Below, one piece after another: positions 33,001-41,423 of a DNA stretch of 53,003 bases. Origin of the DNA: SIG588 sp045597045. GTDB lineage: Bacteria > Bacillota > Clostridia > Oscillospirales > Acutalibacteraceae. Within the stretch, counting starts at the first letter, position 1, and the number at the start of each line of letters is the position of its first letter. The position numbers and the translations under genes were made by a program. Location of the stretch: positions 1 to 53,003 of the forward strand of contig JAZODN010000025.1 in NCBI GenBank assembly GCA_045597045.1, written 5' to 3'. The notes beneath the pieces were generated by a model. That model ran no database searches. It saw only the letters and a program-made list of their open reading frames with translations, and had not been told where the DNA came from.

Positions 33001-33373
33001 GGCAGGTGCACTGGAACGTCAGCTGCGGTATGTCACGGCGCTGCACTCGCTTCTCTATGTGTTGGTGGCCTTGATTGCATTTGCGGCCGCCTCTTTGCTG
33101 CAAAATGCACGCAAAGGAGAGGTGGCGATCTTGCGCGGGCTCGGCACGGCGCCTCCTCGCGTGTTTGGTGTGTGTTTTGTCGAGCAGATGTTGTTATCAC
33201 TGTTTGGTGTGTTGCTCGGTATTGGTGGATGGTATATGTATCAACGCACGGTACAGCCGCTGTGCCTTGTGACGGCGGCGGTGTTTTTCGTGTGTTGGCT
33301 TGTCGGCACGGCGGTGACGGTGTGGCGTTTGTTGCACACACAGGCGCTTGTCGCGTTATCTGAAAAGGAGTAA
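30014..33373 (+). CDS. Large FtsX/MacB-type ABC transporter permease
   Basis: A 1119-residue membrane protein. Helix 1 (~13-40) is followed by a large extracytoplasmic domain (~40-385), three helices (~390-410, 440-465, 505-530), a basic cytoplasmic loop (K-K-R-R-T-P-H-L-P-K-R), helix 5 (~570-590), a second ectodomain (~590-1005) and three terminal helices. This duplicated FtsX layout is that of long clostridial MacB-like permeases, which extrude peptides or lipids, or act mechanically on envelope proteins. The GTG at 30014 follows AAAGGGGGGG; codons before it lie in the terminator. The ATPase gene follows after 12 bases. The substrate is unknown. Confidence 0.82.
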   Translation: MTAEKYGLYTVKRSGLRSALLGFLLVCLTAVLSLGVCIYGAVSSYLAACDDYYTTVATLEYMGEQYPDDRVFDAALLEKVTNGETPVAALSSLDGVLSYEPSKSVFGTVDGMVRRDSDVYAPNDAVLVIRDMVWDSHMRAYMGKIRQCVYSRVDRSNCVVFLTGEWSEGDEDPGLFLPHTAYLVKGVYTQGGSSYLHFEPQAYSTDMEDPALHAAARELSKMNNGVRVQMSRDLTAHLPFQRGELQLSAGTLFKETATVNREKVCVLSNRMADLFGVSVGDTLSLSLHVTDGGVYEGDSLAVTAAVPYTVVGLYGETERYTDYVFIPEDDTVPLLACPTGYTLGQFRLDNRQSESFYHAAAALLPKDFRLTVYDQGYTVTATPYRELLTMAKLFLTVSLLVGAAVLVLFAYLFVVRRKYEADILLALGGGKRHLCRFFGVGAVAITLPALLCGVGAAAIAEQRVMRLLQEFAVKYQTQDLRFSVSVMGATRTLEFAPQSLWWRYVLVAVCLLLAVAAVTVGFTLGVAARRKSVKKRRTPHLPKRAAHSVYGGGWLKYAWLSIRRGHLRTVSTVAVAVVVALFLGQLSATSHGYRMQLSAIRENTVIHGYCSNADGLSMNGLAVAADSIQRLHESDLLASLDVGREIGQYRFLGVASDENGKPCEVPTVEIPQSSFAYETLLDQMGREEPWISTTSLQNSTEFYHAAEVDVQWLDGFDERCLHGDEAALCVLPRALAERERIALGSVARFFVRVGYDLQVVDLFVVGTYVPQNGKETLYTPLNFVFPAGETLFDVNLPSVEIPTEQTLYFVEYTPVGMTTHAVPSVTAENADALSFYKTVVLGGGVHCQMLNETDTVEMMLQTNANVCMISQELKILLNRNPEQLLRTEKGIFLRLSNENGVLDYYRVIGIFDRTVDGMADVYCSPANGFMTYAWSGNYEDAALDRVTLNSAMFTLKDTAQLDALRDVMETAGFSPVNLFAGTRRFAVLDDKAYVSTAGALERQLRYVTALHSLLYVLVALIAFAAASLLQNARKGEVAILRGLGTAPPRVFGVCFVEQMLLSLFGVLLGIGGWYMYQRTVQPLCLVTAAVFFVCWLVGTAVTVWRLLHTQALVALSEKE

Positions 33374-33385
33374 AGGAGGGGTAAT

Positions 33386-34057
33386 GTGTCGATTATCGAA
33401 GTGCGTGACGTGCGATTTACCTATCGCACGCGGTATCAAACGGTGGAGGCGCTAAAAGGGGTTTCCTATGCGTTTGAAGAAGGAAAACTGTATGCACTGG
33501 TGGGAAAATCGGGATCCGGAAAATCCACGCTGCTTTCCCTGATGGCCGGATTGGAACTGCCGAGTGAAGGTGACGTGCTGTTTCGCGGAATCTCCACCGT
33601 GGCGATGGATCGCAACCGATACCGCCGCGAAGATGTGGCAGTGATCTACCAATCCTTCCGTCTGCTGCCATTGCTGACGGTGGCGGAAAATATCGCATAT
33701 CCCATGGAACTGCGCGGCGTGAAGGCGAAAGAGGCGCGTGAGCGTGTGGCTCCTCTGCTCGAAAAGGTGGATCTGCCGCTTTCGGTGCAAGACCGTTTTC
33801 CCAACATGCTTTCGGGCGGTGAACAGCAGCGTGTGGCGATCGCCCGTGCTATCGGCAGTGACACACGTTTGCTGTTGGCGGATGAGCCGACAGGTAATCT
33901 GGACGTGGAAAACAGCATGCGTGTGATTCACCTGCTTTCGGATTTGGCGCACCGTGACGGATATTGTGTGATCGTGGTGACACACGATATGGATATCGCG
34001 GCCGAAGCGGATGTGATTTTACGCATGCGCGACGGCGTGCTGAGTGAAGAAACATAA
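33386..34057 (+). CDS. ABC transporter ATPase, LolD/MacB type
   Basis: A 223-residue ATPase: Walker A G-K-S-G-S-G-K-S-T (~39-47), Q-loop I-Y-Q-S-F-R-L-L-P (~87-95, the LolD/FtsE-type pattern), signature L-S-G-G-E-Q-Q (~142-148), Walker B L-L-L-A-D-E-P-T-G-N-L-D (~161-172) and switch T-H-D (~199-201). A-D-E-P-T-G-N-L-D is diagnostic for the MacB/LolD group, so it pairs with the FtsX-like permease and not with the sugar importer. GTG start at 33386 behind AAAGGAGGGG. Confidence 0.95.
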   Translation: MSIIEVRDVRFTYRTRYQTVEALKGVSYAFEEGKLYALVGKSGSGKSTLLSLMAGLELPSEGDVLFRGISTVAMDRNRYRREDVAVIYQSFRLLPLLTVAENIAYPMELRGVKAKEARERVAPLLEKVDLPLSVQDRFPNMLSGGEQQRVAIARAIGSDTRLLLADEPTGNLDVENSMRVIHLLSDLAHRDGYCVIVVTHDMDIAAEADVILRMRDGVLSEET

Positions 34058-34061
34058 TATG

Positions 34062-34096
34062 ATGAAAAGCCACCCTTTTTATGGGTGGCTTTTCAT
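34062..34096. terminator. Bidirectional terminator, LolD-type ATPase and sugar importer
   Basis: ATGAAAAGCCACCC (34062-34075) / GGGTGGCTTTTCAT (34083-34096). The 87 bases between it and the end of the permease gene at 34184 hold nothing I can identify. Confidence 0.8.
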
Positions 34097-34183
34097 ATGC
34101 AGATCGTCTTGCGTGAGGCATGTTTGAAACTTCTTTGCGATGTTCCGACACGCCATGCGCCCGTGGGGGCTTGCGTTTTTGCT

Positions 34184-35038
34184 TTATCCTTTCACGGCAC
34201 CGCCCGTGACACCTTCCACGTAATATTTTTGCAAGCGTAAAAACAACGCGGTCACGGGAATGGCTACCAACACCGAGCCGGCACAAAATACGGTAAAATA
34301 GCGATAAATGTTTTCTTTAGACACCATTTGGTACAACCCCAGTGCCAGCGTGTAGTTTTGATAGTTGTCCTTCATGATCACACTGACAAAAATAAAATCG
34401 GTCCACGGAACCATAAATGCGGTCAGCGCCGTGTAGGCTAAAATGGGGGTAGACATCGGCAAGGTGATGCGAAAGAAAATCTGGTGTCGGGTGGCACCGT
34501 CTAACGTAGCGGCTTCGTCGAGCGAGCGCGGAATGGTGTCGAAGTACCCCTTTGCGATAAAATAACCCATGCACGAGCCGGCAGAATACACCAATATCAG
34601 GGCCAGCAGGGATTGCGCAAGGCCCAGTACTTTTAAGAGATGATACACCGCGATCATGGTCATAAATCCGGGAAACATCCCAAGTATCAGCCCTGCATTC
34701 ATATATTTTCGTCGCGAAGGAAACCGCAATCGGCTGAAAGCGTAACTTACCGACAGCACCAACAGCGTGCTGAGTACACAGGTGCAAACAGCCACCAACA
34801 GTGTGTTCATAAACCAACGCGGATACTGAAAAACGGCGGTGTCCTGAAACAGACGGCTATAATTGTTGAGCGACCAGTTTTTTGGCAAAAGATAAGGAAG
34901 ATACGCACCGCTTTCGCCACGGAACGAAAGAATGATCAAATATACGATAGGGAGCACCCACAAGCTGCCGAGCGTCGCCAACAGAATATAGATTGCGGCG
35001 TTGGCGGTGCGCTTACGTGCGCGGTAACCGACCGTCAT
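34184..35038 (-). CDS. Carbohydrate ABC importer permease, MalG type
   Basis: A 284-residue permease with six helices of the carbohydrate-uptake-1 group. The ATPase-docking EAA loop reads D-E-A-A-T-L-D-G-A-T-R-H-Q-I-F (~188-202). N-terminal A-R-K-R-T-A-N-A-A-I-Y is cytoplasmic. The start overlaps the stop of the MalF-type gene as ATGA. It is the last gene of the SBP-MalF-MalG operon. Confidence 0.93.
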   Translation of the reverse strand: MTVGYRARKRTANAAIYILLATLGSLWVLPIVYLIILSFRGESGAYLPYLLPKNWSLNNYSRLFQDTAVFQYPRWFMNTLLVAVCTCVLSTLLVLSVSYAFSRLRFPSRRKYMNAGLILGMFPGFMTMIAVYHLLKVLGLAQSLLALILVYSAGSCMGYFIAKGYFDTIPRSLDEAATLDGATRHQIFFRITLPMSTPILAYTALTAFMVPWTDFIFVSVIMKDNYQNYTLALGLYQMVSKENIYRYFTVFCAGSVLVAIPVTALFLRLQKYYVEGVTGGAVKG

Positions 35039-36429
35039 TGAAATTGCTCCTCCTTTCGTGCCGAGGCGGATGAATTGTATACTAACAGGGAAAGGCCGGC
35101 CGATACCAAAAATACGATAATGCCGATAGCCGAAGCTAAATTGTAGTTTTGCTGATCCACGGTTTGTTTATATAGCCAAGTAACCAGCAGATCGGTTTTG
35201 CCTGCTTGGTAATAGTCGAGCGAAAGCGGCCCGCCGCCTGTCAAAAGATAGATTACGTTAAAGTTGTTGAAATTACCCACGAACTGGGTAATAAGATAAG
35301 GGGTGGTCACAAACAGCATATACGGCAAGGTGATGCTGAAAAAGGTGCGAAACGGGCCGGCGCCGTCGATGCGTGCACTTTCATACATATCTTCCGGGAT
35401 ATTCATCAAAATGCCGCTGGTGATAAGAATGGTGTAAGGAATGCCGATCCAAATGTTGACCACAATGACTGTGATCTTCGCGAGCGTGCCGTCACTCAAA
35501 AACGGAATGGGGGAGGAGATAAGACCCAACTGCTGCAGCAGTACGTTGACGGCGCCGCCCGTGCCTTCGGCAGAAAGCAGTTGCGACATCAAAAGCAAGG
35601 TGACGAATTGCGGCACCGCGATCGGTATCACGAACAGGGTGCGCCACAACCCCTTGGCACGAATGCCGCGTTTGTTGATCATCAGCGCTACCGCCATGCC
35701 GAGCAAATAATTCAAGAAGGTGGCAAAAACGGCCCACGTGACGGTCCAGCCAAACAAGCGGAAGAAGGTGGTGGAGGTTTTTCCGCTGCCCGAAAACAGG
35801 TTGAGAAAGTTTTCAAGCCCCACCCACGTGAACAGATTGCCCGGCGGCTGGTGTGATTTGTCAAAATTGGTGAAGGCGATCAAAACCATAAACACCAATG
35901 GCAAAATAGTGAAGACAAACACTAAAACGACAGGGGGTGTGAGCAACAGCAGGTGATAACGGCGATCGAACAGCGATCGGATATCCTCGCGAAAAGTGGA
36001 AAGCCGATTGCCTTTACACGTTTCTGCTTGGGCGTTCCAGGCTGCGCGTACGTTAGCGGCGTATAGCCGCAGGAAAAGCACGATAAGCACCAATGTGACC
36101 ACGCTGAACAGCAGGATCTCCATGGAGTTGTCGCCGGCGGTAATGCGGTAAATGCCTTCCTCTTCGTCGAACACACGATACTGCGTTTGCGTGCCGAGTG
36201 TGCCGAATTTTGAAAGATGCGGTATGCCAAAAAAGCAAAGATACAGCACGAACAGCACTTGCGTTGTCAAAAACAACAAGCCGCGCATGAGTTGCCCGTG
36301 TGCGATGCAACCGTATCCCATCAGCAAAAACGAGAGGCGCGTGGCAGCGTTGCCGCGCAGCAGGGCGGTCTGCATGTCGCGCAACAAGCCGCCCTTTTGC
36401 CTGCTGTGCCGCCGTTTTGCGAATGTCAT
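35035..36429 (-). CDS. Carbohydrate ABC importer permease, MalF type with N-terminal extension
   Basis: A 464-residue permease. The C-terminal ~300 residues are the canonical six-helix domain with EAA loop Y-E-S-A-R-I-D-G-A-G-P-F (~354-365). The first ~170 residues add about three more helices and a soluble stretch, like the extended MalF/GanP proteins for maltodextrin or galactan import. It starts 10 bases after the binding-protein gene. The glycogen phosphorylase and glucanotransferase genes nearby make alpha-glucan oligosaccharides the likely cargo. Confidence 0.92.
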   Translation of the reverse strand: MTFAKRRHSRQKGGLLRDMQTALLRGNAATRLSFLLMGYGCIAHGQLMRGLLFLTTQVLFVLYLCFFGIPHLSKFGTLGTQTQYRVFDEEEGIYRITAGDNSMEILLFSVVTLVLIVLFLRLYAANVRAAWNAQAETCKGNRLSTFREDIRSLFDRRYHLLLLTPPVVLVFVFTILPLVFMVLIAFTNFDKSHQPPGNLFTWVGLENFLNLFSGSGKTSTTFFRLFGWTVTWAVFATFLNYLLGMAVALMINKRGIRAKGLWRTLFVIPIAVPQFVTLLLMSQLLSAEGTGGAVNVLLQQLGLISSPIPFLSDGTLAKITVIVVNIWIGIPYTILITSGILMNIPEDMYESARIDGAGPFRTFFSITLPYMLFVTTPYLITQFVGNFNNFNVIYLLTGGGPLSLDYYQAGKTDLLVTWLYKQTVDQQNYNLASAIGIIVFLVSAGLSLLVYNSSASARKEEQFQ

Positions 36430-36439
36430 CCGTTCACCC

Positions 36440-37639
36440 CTATGCCGTGATTTGTTGCACCATAACGTTTAGCAGTTCCTTTACCGTGCGCGAGTAGTTT
36501 TTGGATTCCATTGCGGTGCCGAACGCTTCCAGTGGGTCCCACGTGCTGCTGAGCACGTCGCGTTGGGTTACACCGTGTACGTTTTGTTGTGCAAGTGCGG
36601 CCAACGCTACGTTGCTTTTCACCGCGTTGCTGGCAGCCGCTTTGAGATTGGAAGGACCCATGGCACGTGTTTCAAACCGCTTGATCTGATTTTCCTCATT
36701 GGTGAGGAATTCGGCAAGTTTCATGGCTTCTACCGGATGTTTGGTAGCCGAGTTGACCCCCATGAGCTTATATCCGGCAAAGCTTGCCATCTGCACTTGC
36801 TCATTGCCAAGTGTGAAGGTTGGCAACTTGACAGCCGCGTAGCCGCTTCCAAGTTTTTCCTTAATGGCTTCGGCGTTCCAAGTGCCCGAAACACCGGCAC
36901 AAATAGTGGTGCCGATACCGCCTGTCAGCACGGCGTCATTTCCGGTGACAAACGACGGATGTGCGCAAAAGGCTTTGATAGCTTCGCCGGCCTGCACCCC
37001 TTTTTCATTGTTGAAGTCGCAGGTTTGTTGCCCGTTGCTGTCCAGCCCCAAGTGGCAGCCGGCCCCCAAAAAGAAGGCGACGTTATACCAACCGTTAGAA
37101 ACATCCATATATACCCGTTTGTCGGCACGGGCTGCAGCGGCAAGCAGTCCGTCCAGCGTTTTCACGTCATCGGCGGTCAATACACGGCTGTCATAATAGA
37201 GAAAATATCCGTTGTCGGCCGTGATGGGGTAGGCGTATAAAGCGTCGCCCACCGACGCGGCTTTGACCGAGCCTTCGCTGTTTTCGGTCGTGATAACGTC
37301 TTTATGCCGCGTGATTTCATACAGCGCGCCGGCTTTGTGAAGGTCGTTTAACTGATCGTCCGAAAAAGCGAACAGATCACCGGCAGCGGCAGGGTCTTCC
37401 AACACCCGCTTTTTTGCCTCGTCTTCGCCAACTACCCCCAATGTGATGTCATATATTTTCCCGTCGTCGGCATTGGCTTTTTTGAAAGCCTCAATCATTT
37501 CGCCAAGCATGGCCTGATCTTCGCCGGAACCCCACACTTTCAGTGTGACGGTATCGTCGTTGCCGTTGCGGCGGCAACCGGCTGTAAACAGCAGCGAAAG
37601 CGCGGCCAGCACGACAACAATGCGCCAAATGGTTTTCAT
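36440..37639 (-). CDS. Sugar-binding lipoprotein of the importer, MalE type
   Basis: A 399-residue solute-binding protein, family 1. Signal peptide with lipobox F-T-A-G-C (Cys ~22), then V-T-L-K-V-W-G-S-G-E-D typical of maltose/maltodextrin binders, and Y-A-Y-P-I-T-A-D-N-G-Y-F-L-Y-Y (~125-139). I start at ATG 37639, 8 bases after AAGGAG; a GTG at 37648 in frame overlaps that site. First gene of the three-gene importer operon. No ATPase gene accompanies it, so a shared MsmX-like ATPase elsewhere is expected. Confidence 0.93.
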   Translation of the reverse strand: MKTIWRIVVVLAALSLLFTAGCRRNGNDDTVTLKVWGSGEDQAMLGEMIEAFKKANADDGKIYDITLGVVGEDEAKKRVLEDPAAAGDLFAFSDDQLNDLHKAGALYEITRHKDVITTENSEGSVKAASVGDALYAYPITADNGYFLYYDSRVLTADDVKTLDGLLAAAARADKRVYMDVSNGWYNVAFFLGAGCHLGLDSNGQQTCDFNNEKGVQAGEAIKAFCAHPSFVTGNDAVLTGGIGTTICAGVSGTWNAEAIKEKLGSGYAAVKLPTFTLGNEQVQMASFAGYKLMGVNSATKHPVEAMKLAEFLTNEENQIKRFETRAMGPSNLKAAASNAVKSNVALAALAQQNVHGVTQRDVLSSTWDPLEAFGTAMESKNYSRTVKELLNVMVQQITA

Positions 37640-37729
37640 TTGATTCACTCCTTCGATTTCTTGTTACCATAGTGTGTGTCGTCTTTATGCGGTTATGCAA
37701 AACGGCCGTGCAGTTGCCCATTCTTTCCG

Positions 37730-37758
37730 TTGACAAAAACCGACACTTTCGGTATACT
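37730..37758 (+). promoter_or_regulatory. Promoter of the PlsC-like gene
   Basis: TTGACA (37730-37735), 17-bp spacer, TATACT (37753-37758), 19 bases before the start codon. Confidence 0.85.
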
Positions 37759-37777
37759 GAAAAGGAGAGATGAGGGG

Positions 37778-39058
37778 ATGCTTTTGAAAATAAAAATAAA
37801 AAATGCACCCTATGCAGCGGTGCGTGAGATGACGCCAAAAAAGGCGCGCAAGGTGAAGAATCCCAACCCGTTATTGGCGGCAGTTGTGCGCGTGGCGTCA
37901 TGGCCTGCGTTGTGGGCCACCCGTTTTTCGTATCGTAAGATCGGTATGGAGCGTTTAGGAAGAAAAGAGCCGTGCTTGATTTTGATGAATCATTCGGCGT
38001 TTATTGATTTGAAAATTGCTTCGGCGGTTTTGTTTCCGCGTCGCTATAACATTGTGTGTACTTCCGACGGCTTTGTCGGAAAGAACCGGCTGATGTATTC
38101 TTTAGGGTGTATTCCCACGCAAAAGTTTGTGACCGACCTGCGTCTGGTGCGTGAAATGGTGGCAGCGGTAAAAAAGCGTCGTTGTTCGGTATTGATGTAT
38201 CCGGAAGCCAGTTACAGTTTCGATGGCACCGCCACGCCGCTGCCGGACAGCATCGGCAAATGTGTGAAACTGCTCGGCGTGCCGGTGGTGATGATCCGCA
38301 CCTACGGTGCCTTTGCGCACGACCCGTTGTATAACGGGTTGCGTCACCGTAAAGTGAAGGTTTCTGCCGAGGTGGAATATCTGCTTTCGCCCGAAGAGAT
38401 CGCCGCACTGCCTGCCGATCAAATACAGGAGAAGATCAACGCGCAGTTTGCATTTGATAATTTCCGTTGGCAGCAGGAAAACGGGGTGGCGGTGCGCGAA
38501 CCGTTCCGTGCGGAGGGGTTGAACCGCGTACTGTTTATTTGTCCCCACTGCGAAACGCAGGGGGAGATGCAAAGTCACGGCGACAAGGTGAGCTGCAAAC
38601 GGTGCGGCGTGACATATCAACTGACAGAACTTGGCTATCTGCAAGCGCTGAATGCGCCGTCGCGTTTTACTCACGTTCCCGATTGGTATCGCTGGCAGCG
38701 CGAAACGGTGCGCCGTGAGATCGAGCAAGGAACATATCGCCTGGATCTTGCGGTGGATATCTGTATACTTCAAGGTACCGAACGGCTATATCGCGTGGGC
38801 AGTGGGCGGCTGCTGCACACGGCGGAAGGATTTCATCTCACCGGCTGTAACGGCGAACTGGACTATCAGCAATCGCCTGCCGCTTCCTACAGTTTGTATG
38901 CGGATTATTATTGGTATGAGATCGGCGATGTGATATGTATCGGCGATAACAGCACGCTGTATTATTGCTTTCCGCAACAGGGCGGCGACGTGGTTGCCAA
39001 AGCACGGCTGGCTACGGAAGAACTGTTTAAAATGCAAAAGCAGCGCATCACCAGGTGA
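37778..39058 (+). CDS. PlsC-like acyltransferase with zinc ribbon and unknown C-terminal domain
   Basis: A 426-residue protein. Residues ~50-230 are a 1-acylglycerol-3-phosphate acyltransferase-like domain: N-H-S-A-F-I-D (HxxxxD, ~77-83), F-V-G-K-N (~105) and Y-P-E-A-S (EGxS-like, ~145-149). At ~282-312 a zinc ribbon C-P-H-C-x17-C-K-R-C follows, and ~110 residues of mostly beta structure end the chain. The fusion is uncommon; the first domain predicts acyl transfer to a lysophospholipid-like acceptor at the membrane face. ATG 37778 follows AAAGGAG. The last codons lie within the terminator hairpin. Confidence 0.75.
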   Translation: MLLKIKIKNAPYAAVREMTPKKARKVKNPNPLLAAVVRVASWPALWATRFSYRKIGMERLGRKEPCLILMNHSAFIDLKIASAVLFPRRYNIVCTSDGFVGKNRLMYSLGCIPTQKFVTDLRLVREMVAAVKKRRCSVLMYPEASYSFDGTATPLPDSIGKCVKLLGVPVVMIRTYGAFAHDPLYNGLRHRKVKVSAEVEYLLSPEEIAALPADQIQEKINAQFAFDNFRWQQENGVAVREPFRAEGLNRVLFICPHCETQGEMQSHGDKVSCKRCGVTYQLTELGYLQALNAPSRFTHVPDWYRWQRETVRREIEQGTYRLDLAVDICILQGTERLYRVGSGRLLHTAEGFHLTGCNGELDYQQSPAASYSLYADYYWYEIGDVICIGDNSTLYYCFPQQGGDVVAKARLATEELFKMQKQRITR

Positions 39059-39073
39059 TGCGCTGCTTTTTTT
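39037..39073. terminator. Bidirectional terminator overlapping the 3' end of the PlsC-like gene
   Basis: AAAGCAGCGCATCA (39037-39050) / TGATGCGCTGCTTT (39056-39069), loop CCAGG, T-run to 39073. The 5' arm encodes the last residues of the acyltransferase; the 3' arm contains its stop codon. Confidence 0.9.
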
Positions 39074-39079
39074 CGGTAT

Positions 39080-41410
39080 TTATACACCCCAGATTTCGGC
39101 GGCGTATTCTTCCACCGAACGGTCGCTTGAAAATTTGCCGGCCGCCGCCGTGTTCAGCAAGCATTTGCGTGTAAAGGCTTCACGGTCGCGATAGTCACGG
39201 TTGGTTTGCATTTTGGCATCGCAATACGACAGCATGTCTGCCATTAAGAGATAATGATCGGGCTGATGCCACGAGGCCCCTTCGGTAATAGCGGTATACA
39301 GCTCGCGGAACATGCCTGTGCCGCCGTCGTCCAACGTGCCGTCTACCAGCGTTTCCAACACGCGGCTCAGCCGAGGATCGGCATCGGCTGCCGTGTTGGG
39401 ATCGTAATGCGGTTTTAAGGCGGTGACTTCTTCGGCGGTCAGACCGAAGATATAGTTGTTCTCACGTCCGGCCTGTTCCACGATTTCAATGTTGGCGCCG
39501 TCGTAGGTGCCCAGCGTGACGGCGCCGTTGAGCATAAACTTCATGTTACCCGTGCCGGAGGCTTCGGTCCCGGCCGTTGAAATCTGCTCCGATACGTCGG
39601 CAGCCGGCATGATATGCTCGGCAGCCGATACGTTGTAGTCGGGTAAAAATACCACTTGCATTTTATCGTTTACATCGGGATCGGCCGCGATGATGCGAGC
39701 CCATTCGTTGATATATTTGATGATCGCCTTGGCGCGGAAATAGCCGGGGGCGGCTTTGGCGGCAAAGAGATACACGGTGGGGGTGAAATCCTTGATGCGG
39801 CCGTCTTTGATGCCGAAATAGGTGTCGGCAATGGAAAAGGCGTTCAGCAACTGGCGCTTGTATTCATGCAAGCGCTTGGCTTGAATATCGAAGAGCCAGG
39901 TAGGATTTACCGCCACGCCGCATTTGGCCTCAATAAATGCGGCAAGCTGCCGCTTTTTCTCATCCTTTACAGCTGCAAAATCGGCAAGAAAACGGCGGTC
40001 GCTCTGCAAACGTTCCAGTTGACGCAATTGTGAGAGATCGCAGATCCAGCCGCTGCCGATGCGCGAAGTGATCAGCGCGGAGAGTTCGGGGTTGGCGAGT
40101 CCCAACCAGCGCCGCTGGGTGACACCGTTGGTCTTGTTGTTAAACCGCGTGGGATACAGTTGATACCAGTGGGGGAGCACTTGTGTTTTTAACAGTTCGG
40201 TGTGAAGCTGTGCCACGCCGTTGATCGAGTGTGTGGCAAAGATCGCCATGCGTGCCATGTGCAGCGTGTTACCTTCGATGATCCAGTATTTAACGGCGTC
40301 CTCGCCCACGATGTGTTGGCGGCGCAGTTCACGCTGCAGGGCGTGATGCAGTTGCTTGACATATGGCATCAAATGAGGGAGAACACGCGAAAAAAGATCC
40401 AATCCCCACTTCTCCAACGCTTCGGGCAGCACGGTGTGATTGGTGTATGCAAAGACACGGCGAGCCAGATTGAGTGCTTTGGTAAAGGAGACACCGTCTT
40501 CGCACAGTAAGCGTATAAATACGGGGATCGCCACCACGGGATGGGTGTCGTTCAGCTGAATGGCGCGGAAATCCGCAAAACGGGCATAACGGTTGCCGTG
40601 CTTTTGTTTGAAACGGCGTAGCATATCTTGCACAGAGGCACTGGCAAAAAAGTATTGCTGCTTCAAACGCAACGCTTTGCCTTCCTCGGTGTCGTCGTTT
40701 GGATACAGCACTGCGGAAATACGTTCGGCTTCCGTTTGAGCGCGCACGGCATCGTCATACCGCTGTGCGTTAAACGCTGCGAAATCAAACGGTGTTAACG
40801 CTTCGGCCTGCCACAAGCGCAGCGTGTTGACACAGCGCACGCCGTAACCGATCACCGGCATATCGTACGGTACGGCCCATACTGCCTCATTTTCACCAAA
40901 CCGCACACAAACCCGTTCCTCTTCACGGCGGCGTGACCACGGATCGCCGAATCGCAGCCAGTTATCGGCCTCTTCGCGTTGAAAGCCGTCTTCAAACGAT
41001 TGCTTAAACAAGCCGTAACGGTAACGGATGCCGTAGCCGTCCAGCGGAATGTCGCGTGTGGCGGCCGATTCCAAAAAACACGCCGCCAAGCGTCCGAGAC
41101 CACCGTTGCCCAGTGCCGCATCTTCGATCTCTTCAAATACGCGCATATCCACTCCGTGACGGGAAAGCAGTGTGCCTACCGTGTCGGTGGCCTGCATGTT
41201 ATAGAGATTTTGAAAGATCATGCGGCCGATCAAAAATTCTGCCGAAAGATACGCAGCGCGGCGGCCTTTCTTGGGGTGTGCCCAGCGATCGTCCACCGCC
41301 GCCAGCGCAGCTTTGGAAACCGCGTGATACAGTTCGGTGGGGGAGGCGTTATCCACGCGTTTTTGCGCGTCGATACGCAAAAGGGTACGAATGTCTTTTT
41401 CCAAACTCAT
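39080..41410 (-). CDS. glgP: Glycogen/alpha-glucan phosphorylase
   Basis: A 776-residue GT35 phosphorylase that releases glucose-1-phosphate from alpha-1,4-glucans. The PLP lysine lies in E-A-S-G-T-G-N-M-K-F-M-L-N-G-A (~635-649). G-N-G-G-L-G-R-L-A-A-C-F-L-E-S (~100-114), Q-L-N-D-T-H-P (~270) and K-T-N-G-V-T-Q-R-R-W (~420) are also canonical. It is slightly shorter than the usual ~790-830, mainly at the N-terminus, where allosteric sites of the animal enzyme sit. AAGGAG lies 7 bases before the ATG; malQ ends 13 bases upstream. Confidence 0.96.
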   Translation of the reverse strand: MSLEKDIRTLLRIDAQKRVDNASPTELYHAVSKAALAAVDDRWAHPKKGRRAAYLSAEFLIGRMIFQNLYNMQATDTVGTLLSRHGVDMRVFEEIEDAALGNGGLGRLAACFLESAATRDIPLDGYGIRYRYGLFKQSFEDGFQREEADNWLRFGDPWSRRREEERVCVRFGENEAVWAVPYDMPVIGYGVRCVNTLRLWQAEALTPFDFAAFNAQRYDDAVRAQTEAERISAVLYPNDDTEEGKALRLKQQYFFASASVQDMLRRFKQKHGNRYARFADFRAIQLNDTHPVVAIPVFIRLLCEDGVSFTKALNLARRVFAYTNHTVLPEALEKWGLDLFSRVLPHLMPYVKQLHHALQRELRRQHIVGEDAVKYWIIEGNTLHMARMAIFATHSINGVAQLHTELLKTQVLPHWYQLYPTRFNNKTNGVTQRRWLGLANPELSALITSRIGSGWICDLSQLRQLERLQSDRRFLADFAAVKDEKKRQLAAFIEAKCGVAVNPTWLFDIQAKRLHEYKRQLLNAFSIADTYFGIKDGRIKDFTPTVYLFAAKAAPGYFRAKAIIKYINEWARIIAADPDVNDKMQVVFLPDYNVSAAEHIMPAADVSEQISTAGTEASGTGNMKFMLNGAVTLGTYDGANIEIVEQAGRENNYIFGLTAEEVTALKPHYDPNTAADADPRLSRVLETLVDGTLDDGGTGMFRELYTAITEGASWHQPDHYLLMADMLSYCDAKMQTNRDYRDREAFTRKCLLNTAAAGKFSSDRSVEEYAAEIWGV

Positions 41411-41423
41411 ACAGTTGCTCCTT

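Noticed and set aside
33386..34057. Assigning this ATPase to the neighbouring sugar importer
   Set aside because: It has the LolD/MacB signature ADEPTGNLD, lacks the C-terminal regulatory domain of MalK, lies on the other strand and follows the FtsX-like permease by 12 bases.
35206..35856. 216-codon plus-strand open frame
   Set aside because: It is antisense to the MalF-type gene, which has clear membrane helices and an EAA loop; no ribosome binding site.
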